58,724 nt of DNA, taken from NCBI GenBank assembly GCA_049509915.1, contig JBEKZL010000006.1, forward strand, positions 1-58,724, written 5' to 3'. This document shows, one piece after another, positions 25,601-33,814 of the stretch (the first letter of the stretch is position 1; each line of letters begins with the position of its first letter). A program made the translations under genes and the position numbers. Below the pieces are notes generated by a model. That model had not been told where the DNA came from and ran no database searches. It worked only from the letters and a program-made list of their open reading frames with translations. This stretch comes from JBEKYD01 sp049509915 (GTDB taxonomy: Bacteria > Acidobacteriota > Terriglobia > Bryobacterales > Bryobacteraceae).

Positions 25601-26401
25601 GTTGTCCGGCAATCCGTAGTGGCTGCGGAAGAGGGTAACATCCGACATGTCGAGGTCGTCTTGGCCGGTCACGGCGATTGTTAGTCCTGTGCCATTGATG
25701 CCATTCGCCCAGAGCGGCGCAATGTCGTAGATAATCCCCAGATCCGCCGGCACCAGTTCGTGAGTTCCGGCCGGGGTGGTTTCCAGCGGGTGCGCCGCTG
25801 ACGAGCCGCGATGACGGCCCGGCCGCCTGGGCAAAAAGTCGTCGAGCCCCATCAGCGCCAGGGCGAGTGGCTCGAGCGCGGCGGGAACGGACGGATCGGT
25901 TGCATTGGCATAGTGAGTCTCCCCGTCCACTCGATACATATGGATCTCGGTGCGAAAGGTCTTCCCAATCTGCCCGGCAGTGCCGCTGAACAGAATCCAG
26001 TTGCGGCCTTGGGCGCTGTAGTCTACGGTGAAACCTTCGCCGTTCAGCCAGTCGGTGATTTTCGCCATATCCGACCGGCTGGCGCCGAACAGGTCGGCGT
26101 ATTGTTGCGGCGTGATCCAGTGGTGATACTCCGGCGACGAAGCGTCCTGCTGATCGGCGAGGAGTTTCTCCAGGGCGGCTTGCTGGGCGGGCGATTTTTT
26201 CAGCACCAGGGTCATGCCGCCGATCTTCAGCCCCGCGTCCGCCGCGCCCTGATCGAATTGGGGCTGCGCCTCCGGGCTCACATTGCCCTTCAAGATTACA
26301 GTTTGGGCGGTGTCGATTTTGCCAACGACGCGGTCCGGTTGGGCGCTTAAGTTCCAGGCGAGGAAAAGCACAGGGAGGAAGCATCTTGTTCTCATCATCA
26401 T
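22661..26401 (-). CDS. S53 (sedolisin/kumamolisin) peptidase with Ig-like, BACON-like and TIGR03437 domains
   Basis: 1246 aa from ATG 26401 (MMMRTRCFLPVLFLAWNLSA signal peptide). Pro-domain about 20-185 (SSPEYHHWITPQQYADLFG). Catalytic domain about 215-600: Glu286/Asp290 in EPNIDLEW, the oxyanion Asp in SSGDAGAAGC and the nucleophile Ser505 in GGTSIATPVFAG, so a complete Ser-Glu-Asp site. An Ig-like repeat follows (VKAVTGTSTPAGSVSFSAGS), then a central unknown domain, a BACON-like domain (SWLTVSPMSGAGPATVTV), and the Solibacter C-terminal domain (APGMILSVFGTKL ... LNIQLPYEIPVG). Acid peptidase secreted to the cell surface or medium. Confidence 0.92.
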   Translation of the reverse strand: MMMRTRCFLPVLFLAWNLSAQPDRVVGKIDTAQTVILKGNVSPEAQPQFDQGAADAGLKIGGMTLVLKKSPAQQAALEKLLADQQDASSPEYHHWITPQQYADLFGASRSDMAKITDWLNGEGFTVDYSAQGRNWILFSGTAGQIGKTFRTEIHMYRVDGETHYANATDPSVPAALEPLALALMGLDDFLPRRPGRHRGSSAAHPLETTPAGTHELVPADLGIIYDIAPLWANGINGTGLTIAVTGQDDLDMSDVTLFRSHYGLPDNTPQKLLVPGSAAPAIKCCEPNIDLEWSGAIAPNATLIFVYSHNSWTSAFYAIDQNLAPIITYSFTNCEPKLSSGSTSASANQAEAQKGNAEGITWVASSGDAGAAGCDPKTGSLAQNGLAVNSPSSIPEVTGVGGTEFNEGSGNYWASSNASNRSSALGYIPEMAWNDSSSASGNITLWSGGGGASIYYAKPAWQTGPGVPNDQHRDVPDISFSASAHHDGYWLAMNGEVTCCDGGTSIATPVFAGVLALLNQYQISTGAQSHPGLGNVNPMLYTLAQNTPGIFHDITVDSNAVPCETGTKDCTSGSLGYSAGPGYDQATGLGSADIYKLVTQWSLHPPAATAITVTAAPASFAVTASTRITATVKAVTGTSTPAGSVSFSAGSTALGNASLAGTGGTAAAAITVAGNQLATGSNTIRASYSGNTGFNPSSASVTVAVTVPTAASAVMPSVTPNPVYQQTPDADGYAWFYSVKLTEIAGVATTLTGFSMYSGQGDPVRIAAIGASECPGNLVFAFSGTDAGGAKWSQQISVPFYGSQYAAAMVLTSSPAIAVMNPNSDMCPADYPYYQELNLQELNGYEVYLTNFFDGGEDDSDNIEYWFGSWRLASLGSLQADICWSLDGPQTLSFEIDGVDSEGNDVTTTVSVSFQNPAISPGTLSISRDSLNLSAGSGQAATASLQVSVPAGQQWTLSVFPANQRTSWLTVSPMSGAGPATVTVNASGAGLANGAYVATLVFQSVNTMPQFVNVPVTFSSGLSSTTTVAGVAHGASFTQVFAPGMILSVFGTKLSNSATALAASSLPLPLNLGGVTANVNGVPAPFYFASAGQLNIQLPYEIPVGNAILNVNNNGQVAAYSLYVSDSAPGIFVGSGSALVPASSGHRGQTLTMFITGEGDSYPFLATGASPPLSTPVDELPSPILPYSLSVGGVTVQPDFIGIPYYLVGLTQINFTIPQNAPLGSQPMVVTVGDNSSVAAKLNITQ

Positions 26402-26462
26402 GCAGTTCCTGCCGCGCGCCGATGGTGACGCCCGGCAGCTCACTTTCATTTCTGGCAGCCTG

Positions 26463-27311
26463 CTACTGCGCCACCAATTCCACGCGCCGGTTGCGCGCCC
26501 GGCCGTCCTCGGTCGTATTGGAAGCCAGCGGCGCGAAAGGTCCGTCGCCGTGCGGGGTCAGACGCCGGGCGTCGATGCCCGTCGCAACCAGGGCCTTCAC
26601 TACAGCCGCCGCGCGCGCATTGGAGAGCGCTACGTTGGAGTCCGCCGTGCCAACGTTGTCGGTATGCCCCACCACCCACACTTTCACTGAAGGGCTGGCC
26701 TGCAGCATCTTGACAACTTCCTGGATGGCCGGCTGCGACTGCGGCTTGATGTCGGATTTGGCGAAATCGAAAAAGATACCCGGCACCTCGACGTGGCCGC
26801 TATCCGCCAATCCGCTCTTGAGCGCCTCGGCATTGGCCAGCACATCCTGTTGCATGGCCTGCACCTCGACAATGGTGAGAAAGTAGGTGTCACCAGGGCC
26901 TCGGGGCAGGAGTTCGACCCACGTTTCCGTGCCGTTCCTGGCGACCATAAACGTGGAATCGTAATCGCCGGGTTGCGTAGACAGCGTTTTGCCGCCCAGT
27001 TTTAATACGGCGTTCTGGAAGTTGCGGAACACCTGGAGCTTGCTGGGAATCGCTCCGGCGGCCGAGGACATGTCGTACCGCCAGGTAATCATGTGGCCTT
27101 CGACGTAGCGCTGCTCGGTGCTCTGCCCCTTCTGGACCACGAAATCGTGCGAGTCGAACTGCGACTCCCGATAGTTGGTGATAATGTAGCCTGGCATCCG
27201 CGTAAACAGCGCCGGATCCTTTGAACCCGCGACGTCCTGGGACTGCCCGAAGCTCGTGAACGCCGTCGCGAGCAGAATTGCAATCGGGAAAATGATATTG
27301 CGAAGTCTCAC
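26463..27311 (-). CDS. OmpA-family outer-membrane/peptidoglycan-anchoring protein
   Basis: GTG start at 27311 with AAGGAG 6 nt before it; 282 aa. Signal peptide MRLRNIIFPIAILLATAFTS. The C-terminal OmpA domain (about 165-280) has IFFDFAKSDIKPQSQPAIQE, VVGHTDNVGTADSNVALSNA and the RNRRVEL end; the conserved Asp and Arg that contact diaminopimelate are present. The N-terminal 150 residues (MPGYIITNYRESQFDSHDF) are not a beta-barrel I recognise. Likely periplasmic or outer-membrane attached. Lies 62 nt upstream of the S53 peptidase start. Confidence 0.88.
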   Translation of the reverse strand: MRLRNIIFPIAILLATAFTSFGQSQDVAGSKDPALFTRMPGYIITNYRESQFDSHDFVVQKGQSTEQRYVEGHMITWRYDMSSAAGAIPSKLQVFRNFQNAVLKLGGKTLSTQPGDYDSTFMVARNGTETWVELLPRGPGDTYFLTIVEVQAMQQDVLANAEALKSGLADSGHVEVPGIFFDFAKSDIKPQSQPAIQEVVKMLQASPSVKVWVVGHTDNVGTADSNVALSNARAAAVVKALVATGIDARRLTPHGDGPFAPLASNTTEDGRARNRRVELVAQ

Positions 27312-27542
27312 CTGAATCTCCTTGCTCTGTTCAGATCACGCCCGAACCACATCAGCCGGCCCGGTGGGCATACATGTTCTCCCTGGCGCGTGCAAACGCT
27401 CCCAACCAGGGCTTCGTCTTTGCCATCCAGACTGTTCGGCAAGCCGGGCGCATCTGTCCTATAACGCGAGAAACCGGGGGGGAGAGGATCAAACGGTACT
27501 GATTTTTTCGTATTGAGATATTAAGGTAGTAAAATATACAAT

Positions 27543-28134
27543 GTGGTGGAGTCCGGCGTCACAGATCCCTCCGGCGAAGTGACTCTTCTGCTCAACGAGC
27601 TGAAGCGCGGCGACAAGGACGCCCTCCAGAGGCTGATCCCGCTGGTATACGGGGAACTGCGCCGCGTGGCGGGCCACTACTTGCAAGCGGAGCGTGTCGG
27701 GCACACGCTTCAGCCCACGGCCCTGGTGAACGAGGCCTATCTGCGCCTGGTGGAACAAGACCGCGCCGACTGGCGCAATCGCGCCCAGTTCCTGGGCGTG
27801 GCCGCGCGGCTCATGCGCCGGATTCTTGTGGACTACGCGCGCGCGGGGAACGGCCAAGCGAAGTGGACCTGCCGTCAGGGTGGAAGTCGGAAACCTGGAA
27901 CGGGGAATCAATGGCATCGAAGCCGAAGAGATTCTGGCGGTGCACGAGGCCGTCGAGCGGCTCACCGCGCTCGATCCCCGGTAGGCTCAGGTCGTGGAAC
28001 TGCGTTATTTCGCGGGATTGACGATTGAAGAGACCGCCGAGGCCTTGGACATTTCCGTGCAGACGGTCAAGCGCGATTGGGCAATGGCTGCCGCCTGGCT
28101 GCGGAGTGAGCTCTCCGGGAAGACAGACACATGA
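27543..28134 (+). pseudogene. ECF-type sigma factor (TIGR02999-like), frameshifted with in-frame stop
   Basis: The first 105 codons (GTG 27543) encode sigma region 2: LLLNELKRGDKDALQRLIPL, LRRVAGHYLQAERVGHTLQP, LGVAARLMRRILVDYARA. Near 27850-27870 the frame shifts. The rest of the protein is in another frame (INGIEAEEILAVHEAVERLT ALDPR) and is then cut by TAG at 27982-27984. After it region 4 resumes (VVELRYFAGLTIEETAEALD ISVQTVKRDW) to TGA 28132. Two independent lesions make sequencing error unlikely. This sigma family usually precedes a Ser/Thr kinase with TPRs. Confidence 0.8.
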
Positions 28135-29887
28135 CGCCGGCGTCATTGTCAGCTCGTCGGAAGCGGGGCGCGCGTGGCGGCCGGAGCAGGAGGCTTTGCG
28201 GCAGAGAGATCGGGCCGCCGCCGCCCAGCAGGCTGCCCAAAAGGATCGCGACCGCGCGCTGCGTGCGGAACGCGCAGCCGACGCCGAGCGGGATCGAGCG
28301 GTCGCGGAGCGGCGTCGTGCGGATACTGAATCCGCGGCCGCCAAGGCGATCAGCGACTTTTTGCAGAACGATCTGCTGGCCCAGGCCGGCGCCAGCGTCC
28401 AGGCCCGGCCCGGCAACGAGCCGGATCCCGATCTCAAGGTGCGCACCGCGCTGGACCGGGCCGCCGCGCGCGTCGCCGGCCGGTTTGACCGGCAACCGAC
28501 GGTAGAGGCGGCGATCCGCCAGACGATGGGGGCGGCTTACAAGGATCTGGGCATCTACCCGGAAGCGCAGCGCCAGTTCGAGCGCGCGCTCGAACTCCGG
28601 CGGCGGTTTCTTGGGGTGGAGCATAACGATACACTCGACTCGATGAGCAGCCTGGCGATGGTGTACACCTCCGAAGGGAAGTACGCCGCTGCCGAGCCGC
28701 TCCTCATGGGCCTGGTCAACATCCTCCGGTGCGTCAAAGGCGAGAAACACCCCAGCACCATGGTAGGGATCCTGAACCTGGCGGATCTGTACCGCCTGCA
28801 AGGCAAATTCAGCACAGCCGAACGGCTTTTCCTTAACCTTTTGGAGACGCAGCGGCGCCTGCTTGGCGAGGAACACCTGGACACCATCGCGACCATGGAT
28901 AATCTGGCGACGCTCTACCGGCAACAAGGTAAGTATGTAGAGGCGGAGCCCCTCAATATCAAGATTCTGGATATGCGGCGGCGCATCCTCGGAGAGGAGC
29001 ATCCGGATACTCTGGTCGCGCTGAATAACCTCGCGGCGCTGTACGCCGTAGAACGCAAATACCCCGAGGCCGAGCAGTTTCTCACGCAATGTGTGGCTAT
29101 CAGGCGGCGCGTCAATGGCGCGCAGCACCCCGCGACCCTGTTTTCGATGCACAACCTGGCGGACCTGTATCGCCGGGAAAAGAAATATACCCTGGCGGAG
29201 AAGACTTTCCTCGAGACGCTCGAAAGCAAGCGCCGCGTACTTGGCGAAGAGCATCCCAGCACGCTCTCGACCGTAGACAGCCTGGCGCTCCTCTACCGGG
29301 TGGAGGGTAAATATGTGGAGGCGGAGCCGCTCCAGATCCATTCGCTGGAGGCGCAGCGCCTCCTCCTGGGCGAGGAGCACCCCAATACGGTGATTAGCCT
29401 GGTTGGCCTTGCAATCCTGTACCAGGAAGAAGGCAAGTACGCGGAAGCCGAACCGTTGTTGACCAAGGCACTCGAAATGAGCCGCCGCATTCTGGGCACC
29501 GCTTACAACACAACCAGGACCTCGATGACTTCCCTGGCCAAGATACGGCTGGCGCAACACCGGTACAGCGAAGCCGAGTCCCTGCTACGCGAGTCCCTGA
29601 ATGCCGAGAGCAACCAAGGCCCCAATTTCTGGCAGCCCTTCGAGCTCCGCAGCCTGCTGGGGCTGAGCCTCGCGGGGCAGTCAAAATTCGTCGAGACAGA
29701 ACCGCTTTTGATATCCGGGTACCAAGGACTCCTTCAGCGCAAATCCGTCGTTCCCATGGACGTGTCGATCCCAGAGGCGGGCGACAGGATCGTCCGGCTC
29801 TACACTGCTTGGGGAAACCCGGACACAGCGGCCGAATGGCGCAAGGAACTGGAAGCGGCCGGGCTTGGCATGTCGGAGGCGAAGTAG
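28025..29887 (+). CDS. TPR protein, remnant of a Ser/Thr kinase-TPR fusion lacking the kinase domain
   Basis: Open frame of 620 codons, but the first 35 only overlap the sigma remnant. Real homology starts near 28140 with a coiled juxtamembrane region (RAERAADAERDRAVAERRRA DTESAAAKAISDFLQNDLLA). About ten kinesin-light-chain-type TPRs follow, each with an [RL]LGEEHPDT-like end (28560-29560). In intact relatives an N-terminal kinase domain and a membrane helix precede this coiled region; both are missing. No start codon with ribosome site fits the domain start, so expression is doubtful. Probably a decayed gene. Confidence 0.7.
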   Translation: MKRPPRPWTFPCRRSSAIGQWLPPGCGVSSPGRQTHDAGVIVSSSEAGRAWRPEQEALRQRDRAAAAQQAAQKDRDRALRAERAADAERDRAVAERRRADTESAAAKAISDFLQNDLLAQAGASVQARPGNEPDPDLKVRTALDRAAARVAGRFDRQPTVEAAIRQTMGAAYKDLGIYPEAQRQFERALELRRRFLGVEHNDTLDSMSSLAMVYTSEGKYAAAEPLLMGLVNILRCVKGEKHPSTMVGILNLADLYRLQGKFSTAERLFLNLLETQRRLLGEEHLDTIATMDNLATLYRQQGKYVEAEPLNIKILDMRRRILGEEHPDTLVALNNLAALYAVERKYPEAEQFLTQCVAIRRRVNGAQHPATLFSMHNLADLYRREKKYTLAEKTFLETLESKRRVLGEEHPSTLSTVDSLALLYRVEGKYVEAEPLQIHSLEAQRLLLGEEHPNTVISLVGLAILYQEEGKYAEAEPLLTKALEMSRRILGTAYNTTRTSMTSLAKIRLAQHRYSEAESLLRESLNAESNQGPNFWQPFELRSLLGLSLAGQSKFVETEPLLISGYQGLLQRKSVVPMDVSIPEAGDRIVRLYTAWGNPDTAAEWRKELEAAGLGMSEAK

Positions 29888-30047
29888 GAGCGCGACGGCG
29901 AGGCGATCCGCGGGAGAGTGCGAACTGACACGTTGGCGGAGCGGGAACTTTGTCACGCCTCACACGTTTTCCGAAGCCGCGAACTCCGACGCCCGGGAAG
30001 CCTCCGCTATCCTGAAAGCAAGTGAGCCCGCATAGGGATTTTGAATC

Positions 30048-31481
30048 ATGCCTCAGCAGCCAACCGCGGATGCGCAATTCAAAACCTGGGTGTTAATCCA
30101 CTCGGGTCCGCTGGCAGGGACGCGTTTTCCGATTTCCGAGGGCATCACGCGGGTAGGCCGCGGACCGGAAAACGATGTGGTCATCAGTGGCGCCGATACC
30201 GCGATGGTGTCACTGAACCACCTGGAGATCTATAAAGACGGCGCGTCGTTGCGTCTACGCGATTTGGGTAGCACCAACGGAACCCTGCTGAACGGCGAGC
30301 GCGTTGCAGAAGCCGAAGTTATTCTACCGGCGACCCTCCAACTCGGCAACCGGGGACCGGAGCTGGCGCTGGTGCTGGAGGAGGCGCCGGTGTCGGAGCT
30401 GGACCGTACCATCGAGATCTTGGCCGATGCCGTGCCGCCGCCGCGGCCCCCGTCCACGGTTTCCACCGCGCATGAGGGGTTGCTGTCCGCGGCTGTCGCT
30501 CGCGCGCGCCGCTTGCGGGCGCGTGGAATCGGCGGCGAGACCCTCACTATCATGCGGGACGTCATCGATAAGGCGCTCGATCGCAGTCATCGGCGGCTGC
30601 GCATCGTCAGCTATGTTCTGACGGCAGCGCTGGTTACAGTGACCGGACTCGGCATCTGGAGGATTACCGCGCTCAACCGGCAGAAGCACGAAATCGACGG
30701 TCACATCCAACAGTTGGAAGCGGAGTTGCAGCGAGCCAGCGGCGCCGACGTCGATACGCTGTTGTCCCGACTGGACAGTTACCAGAATCTCGGCGAGGCA
30801 CTGCAGCAGAGCCTGCTCTACCGGATCGGCCCGCACGAGGAGGGCGCCTTCGTCACCCGGGAGATGCGAGCCGTCATGACGGATCTCGGGGCCGAGGTCT
30901 ATAGCGTTCCGCCGGAGTTCATGGACCAGGTGAAACGCTATATCGCCAAGGATGAAGGGCCGAATCGCACGCTCATCGAACGGGCTCTCCGGGACGGTGG
31001 CGAGCAACTCCAGACCATGCGCCACATCCTGACGGAAGAACACCTGCCGCCAGATCTGGCGTATGTTCCGATCGTCGAATCGGCGCTCGAAAAGCGGCAG
31101 ACCAGTGCGGCGGGCGCGGCAGGGCCATGGCAGATGACCGTCGTCACCGCTCGCGCTTATGGGCTGCGCGTGGATAGCGAAGTGGATGAACGCGAAGACC
31201 GGGTCAAATCGACCGTTGCCGCCTCGAAATATCTGCGGGATCTGATCTTGGATTTCGGCACCGGAAGCTCGGTCATGCTGGCGCTGGCTGCCTATAACAG
31301 CGGAGCGGCTGCGGTGAAACAGGCCGTTGTGCGCAACGTGCGCGACCCTATCAAACAGCGCAATTTCTGGTATCTGTATCGGAGGAAGGCGCTCCCGCTG
31401 GAGACCCGGGAATATGTGCCGAAAGTATTCGCGGCCATCCTGATCGGACGGGCGCCCGAGCAGTTCGGATTCTCCAAGTAG
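30048..31481 (+). CDS. FHA domain - membrane helix - lytic transglycosylase fusion
   Basis: 477 aa. FHA domain about 14-110 with the phosphothreonine-binding marks GRGPEND (38-43), S55-x-x-H58 and GSTNGT (74-79). One transmembrane helix about 185-205 (VSYVLTAALVTVTGLGI). Coiled region 207-235. C-terminal SLT/MltD-like domain about 285-475 with catalytic Glu344 in PIVESAL, then AAGAAGPWQMT, ARAYGLRVD, ERED..ST.AA..YL and LALAAYNSG. The topology places FHA in the cytosol and the transglycosylase in the periplasm, so phosphorylation may be coupled to peptidoglycan cleavage. The kinase-less TPR locus lies immediately upstream. Confidence 0.85.
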   Translation: MPQQPTADAQFKTWVLIHSGPLAGTRFPISEGITRVGRGPENDVVISGADTAMVSLNHLEIYKDGASLRLRDLGSTNGTLLNGERVAEAEVILPATLQLGNRGPELALVLEEAPVSELDRTIEILADAVPPPRPPSTVSTAHEGLLSAAVARARRLRARGIGGETLTIMRDVIDKALDRSHRRLRIVSYVLTAALVTVTGLGIWRITALNRQKHEIDGHIQQLEAELQRASGADVDTLLSRLDSYQNLGEALQQSLLYRIGPHEEGAFVTREMRAVMTDLGAEVYSVPPEFMDQVKRYIAKDEGPNRTLIERALRDGGEQLQTMRHILTEEHLPPDLAYVPIVESALEKRQTSAAGAAGPWQMTVVTARAYGLRVDSEVDEREDRVKSTVAASKYLRDLILDFGTGSSVMLALAAYNSGAAAVKQAVVRNVRDPIKQRNFWYLYRRKALPLETREYVPKVFAAILIGRAPEQFGFSK

Positions 31482-31632
31482 CGTTCTGCGACAGCTTCAG
31501 CGCCTCGTTTCGGGTAGATCTTGCCGACTAGCCCGCTCGACCGGTAGGGGGCCCGGAGCCCGCAAACGCCCGCTCCGTTTGCTGGTGGTCGGACCTACTC
31601 CTTAAAGTCGCACTTCACGCGCCTCATGGCGC

Positions 31633-32139
31633 TCATTCTCCCCGCGACATGGCCCACGCTGGCGCATCGCTCGCCGGGAACGATTCTCGCGACGTCTCGT
31701 CCACCAGATCGCTACTGGGAACCGTGGCGCCCAGGACTTTCGCAGCTTCCCGCACGTCCGGCGCTGTCACCCAAAGCAGTGCCCCAAAGCGGCCGGCGCC
31801 GGCTGCCACGGCTTGCAGCGAAATCACATGAATGTGAGCGCTGGCCAAGCGATGCAGAATTTCCGCGACCGCCGGGCCAGGCGTGCCCTCGCCGCGAATG
31901 AGAAAGCCGGTCTTCACGCGACTCACAGTCAATCCCATATCCGTGGCCTTCCGCGCCAAACTTCGGCCATCGGATGCGATGAGATCCATTTGTGCCTTGC
32001 CGGGACCGTGCGGAAATTCCGAAAACCCCACCAGATCGATTCCTTCCCCCCATAGAGTAGCCAGAGCTGCCGCGGCCGCGGACGGGTCGTCATCGAGAAC
32101 CACGTACTGATAGTCCATTTGCAATATTTCCATTGCCAT
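31633..32139 (-). CDS. Hypothetical protein with ACT-like repeats and ESFPASD tail
   Basis: 169 aa if started at the ATG at 32139 (MAMEILQMDYQYVVLDDDPS); the frame is open to 32271 with a Pro-rich unconvincing extension. Two segments have an ACT-like beta-alpha-beta pattern (DLVGFSEFPHGPGKAQMDLI and AEILHRLASAHIHVISLQAV AAGAGRFGALLWV). The C-terminus VDETSRESFPASDAPAW is a short motif found at the end of many unrelated bacterial proteins. Might sense a small ligand; function not known. Confidence 0.55.
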   Translation of the reverse strand: MAMEILQMDYQYVVLDDDPSAAAAALATLWGEGIDLVGFSEFPHGPGKAQMDLIASDGRSLARKATDMGLTVSRVKTGFLIRGEGTPGPAVAEILHRLASAHIHVISLQAVAAGAGRFGALLWVTAPDVREAAKVLGATVPSSDLVDETSRESFPASDAPAWAMSRGE

Positions 32140-32512
32140 ACTACCGTCTTCAGCAAGAACTCGGCCAGAATCGATTAACTCGGAACCAGTGGGCGCCGGA
32201 AGTGGAGGAGGTGGGGGCGGCGGCCCTTCAAAACTGGGCCCGACAAGAGCGCTACCGTGCAGGATTCTCATCGAGTGAGTAAGGATGTCGTGGCGGGTAT
32301 CTTCACGTCCAACTCATCATGTACTTCGTCATACTCGCCGCTGCCGCGTCTTGGGGGCCATGGCGCGGGTGCTGCTTTTCCCAGGCGCGTCGAATGACCA
32401 CTACCCCTCAGGCATGGCCGAGCTGAATGTGCATTTTGGATGATCGGCAGTTGAGAGCAGGGCTCGATGGGTCCCCAAAATGCAAAGACCTCAAGCGAAG
32501 GAGCAATTCTCA

Positions 32513-32938
32513 ATGGCAGGAAAAATTATCAAGACCGATCCCGACAAACGGTTCCGCCGTCTCTTAACCGCCAGCACTTTGACCGGCGACAAGGTACAAA
32601 ATGTGGGCGGCGAAGATCTTGGCAAGGTGAATGAGCTCATGATTGACATCCCGTCCGGCCGGGTAGCGTACGCCGTGCTCTCGTTTGGCGGCCTGTTGAG
32701 TATGGGAAACAAGCTATTCGCGGTGCCCTGGAGCGCACTCACCGTCGATGAAGACGAGAAGTGCTTCATCCTGAATGTAGACAAGCGAACCTTGGAAAGC
32801 GCCCCGGGATTCGATAAGGACAACTGGCCCGACATGGATGACGCCGCGTGGCGATCCGAGCTGTTCCGCCATTATGGCGCAACCCCCTACTGGGGCGAAG
32901 AAGAAACGCGCACGTTCCGGAGCGGGGGCGGAGTTTAG
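32513..32938 (+). CDS. PRC-barrel domain protein
   Basis: 141 aa; ATG 32513 with AAGGAG 9 nt upstream. PRC barrel about residues 18-90: LTGDKVQNVGGEDLGKVNEL, MIDIPSGRVAYAVLSFGGLL, NKLFAVPWSALTVDEDEKCF. The C-terminal tail (GFDKDNWPDMDDAAWRSELF RHYGATPYW) is the usual extension of soil-bacterial PRC-barrel proteins tied to stress. Two nt before the DUF6496 gene, so the two form an operon. Confidence 0.88.
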   Translation: MAGKIIKTDPDKRFRRLLTASTLTGDKVQNVGGEDLGKVNELMIDIPSGRVAYAVLSFGGLLSMGNKLFAVPWSALTVDEDEKCFILNVDKRTLESAPGFDKDNWPDMDDAAWRSELFRHYGATPYWGEEETRTFRSGGGV

Positions 32939-32940
32939 CC

Positions 32941-33381
32941 GTGCCCGGGAAGAAGACCGGGCGCGGGGGGCGACAAGCCAAAGCACCGTCTTCGCAGGCT
33001 GGCGAATACGTCCGGGAAGAGATCGAACACTTTCGCCAAGGTAAGCACGGAGCGCGCTCGGCCAAACAGGCGATTGCTATAGGATTGTCCAAAGCGCGAC
33101 GCGCGGGCGTGAAGCTGCCACCCCCACCCGGCGGGAAGGCGCCGAAGGCCGTCCGCAGTAAGCCGAATCCAAACCGATCCCGAGCCGTCCGCCGCGCCCT
33201 CGAACGGGAAGGTAGGGCGGCGGGGTCGCACCGGGCCCTGTCCCGTCAAGCGCACAGCAGCACACGGCGCCGCGGCCCGGCGGCTCGAAAAGCGGCAGCC
33301 CGCAAAGCCGTTTCCACTAATGGGGTGGCCGGCAGGCGGGCTGCCGCCGGCAAAGCTGCGCCTGTGCGGCGGAGGCCATAG
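32941..33381 (+). CDS. DUF6496 basic protein (histone-like tail)
   Basis: GTG at 32941, GGAG 7 nt upstream; 146 aa, strongly basic. Core: AGEYVREEIEHFRQGKHGAR followed by SAKQAIAIGLSKARRAGVKL, the DUF6496 signature. The C-terminal half is Ala/Lys/Arg-rich (ARKAAARKAVSTNG, RRAAAGKAAPVRRRP), like histone H1-type bacterial tails, so DNA or RNA binding is likely. Co-transcribed with the PRC-barrel gene. Function unproven. Confidence 0.75.
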   Translation: MPGKKTGRGGRQAKAPSSQAGEYVREEIEHFRQGKHGARSAKQAIAIGLSKARRAGVKLPPPPGGKAPKAVRSKPNPNRSRAVRRALEREGRAAGSHRALSRQAHSSTRRRGPAARKAAARKAVSTNGVAGRRAAAGKAAPVRRRP

Positions 33382-33408
33382 CAACGCCCGACGTGATGTT
33401 TGCTTCAT

Positions 33409-33439
33409 GGCGCCGGCACGTCAGTCCCGTGCCGGCGCC
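33409..33439 (+). terminator. Hairpin after the PRC-barrel/DUF6496 pair
   Basis: An 11-bp perfect stem GGCGCCGGCAC / GTGCCGGCGCC with a 9-nt loop, 27 nt past the DUF6496 stop. Only CTT follows, so the T run is poor; still the most likely transcript end for the pair. Confidence 0.5.
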
Positions 33440-33814
33440 CTTCACCCCGGCGCTCCAGATTCATACTGATTCGCAGTTGCTACGTGCAGCGTGCCCTTGC
33501 AGACAGTACATCAATCCAGCACGCCCTTCAATACGAAAGTGAGCCACGCTAGGCGGCGCTGCCCGGTACTCCATGGGGAATGCCGATAAGCTTTCTGCGC
33601 CGCGATCGTTTTCGAGGGCACTTCGTTTGCCGGTGACCGGCAGCGGAGCCTAGTCAAGTTAGCTTGAACTGGTGGCGCGGGCTGCAGGACTACAGAGCCA
33701 GGAGCCGGACCTCCTCCGGGGCGAGCCAGGTTTCGAGCTACCCGCGATCAGCCGAGCCGGCGCGCGGCTGGACCGCCTGCGGTAGGAATCATTTCGGCTA
33801 TTCTGGATTCAGCC
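33440..33814. other. Gene-free stretch before DUF4159 paralogue B
   Basis: About 375 bp without a credible ORF. It contains a short palindrome-like run around 33655-33672 (CAAGTTAGCTTGAAC) and no recognisable RNA gene. The DUF4159 promoter probably lies at its right end but I cannot point to boxes. Confidence 0.4.

Noticed and set aside
27541..27560. ATG at 27541 as the sigma factor start
   Set aside because: It is out of frame with the sigma-region-2 residues; the GTG at 27543 is in frame.
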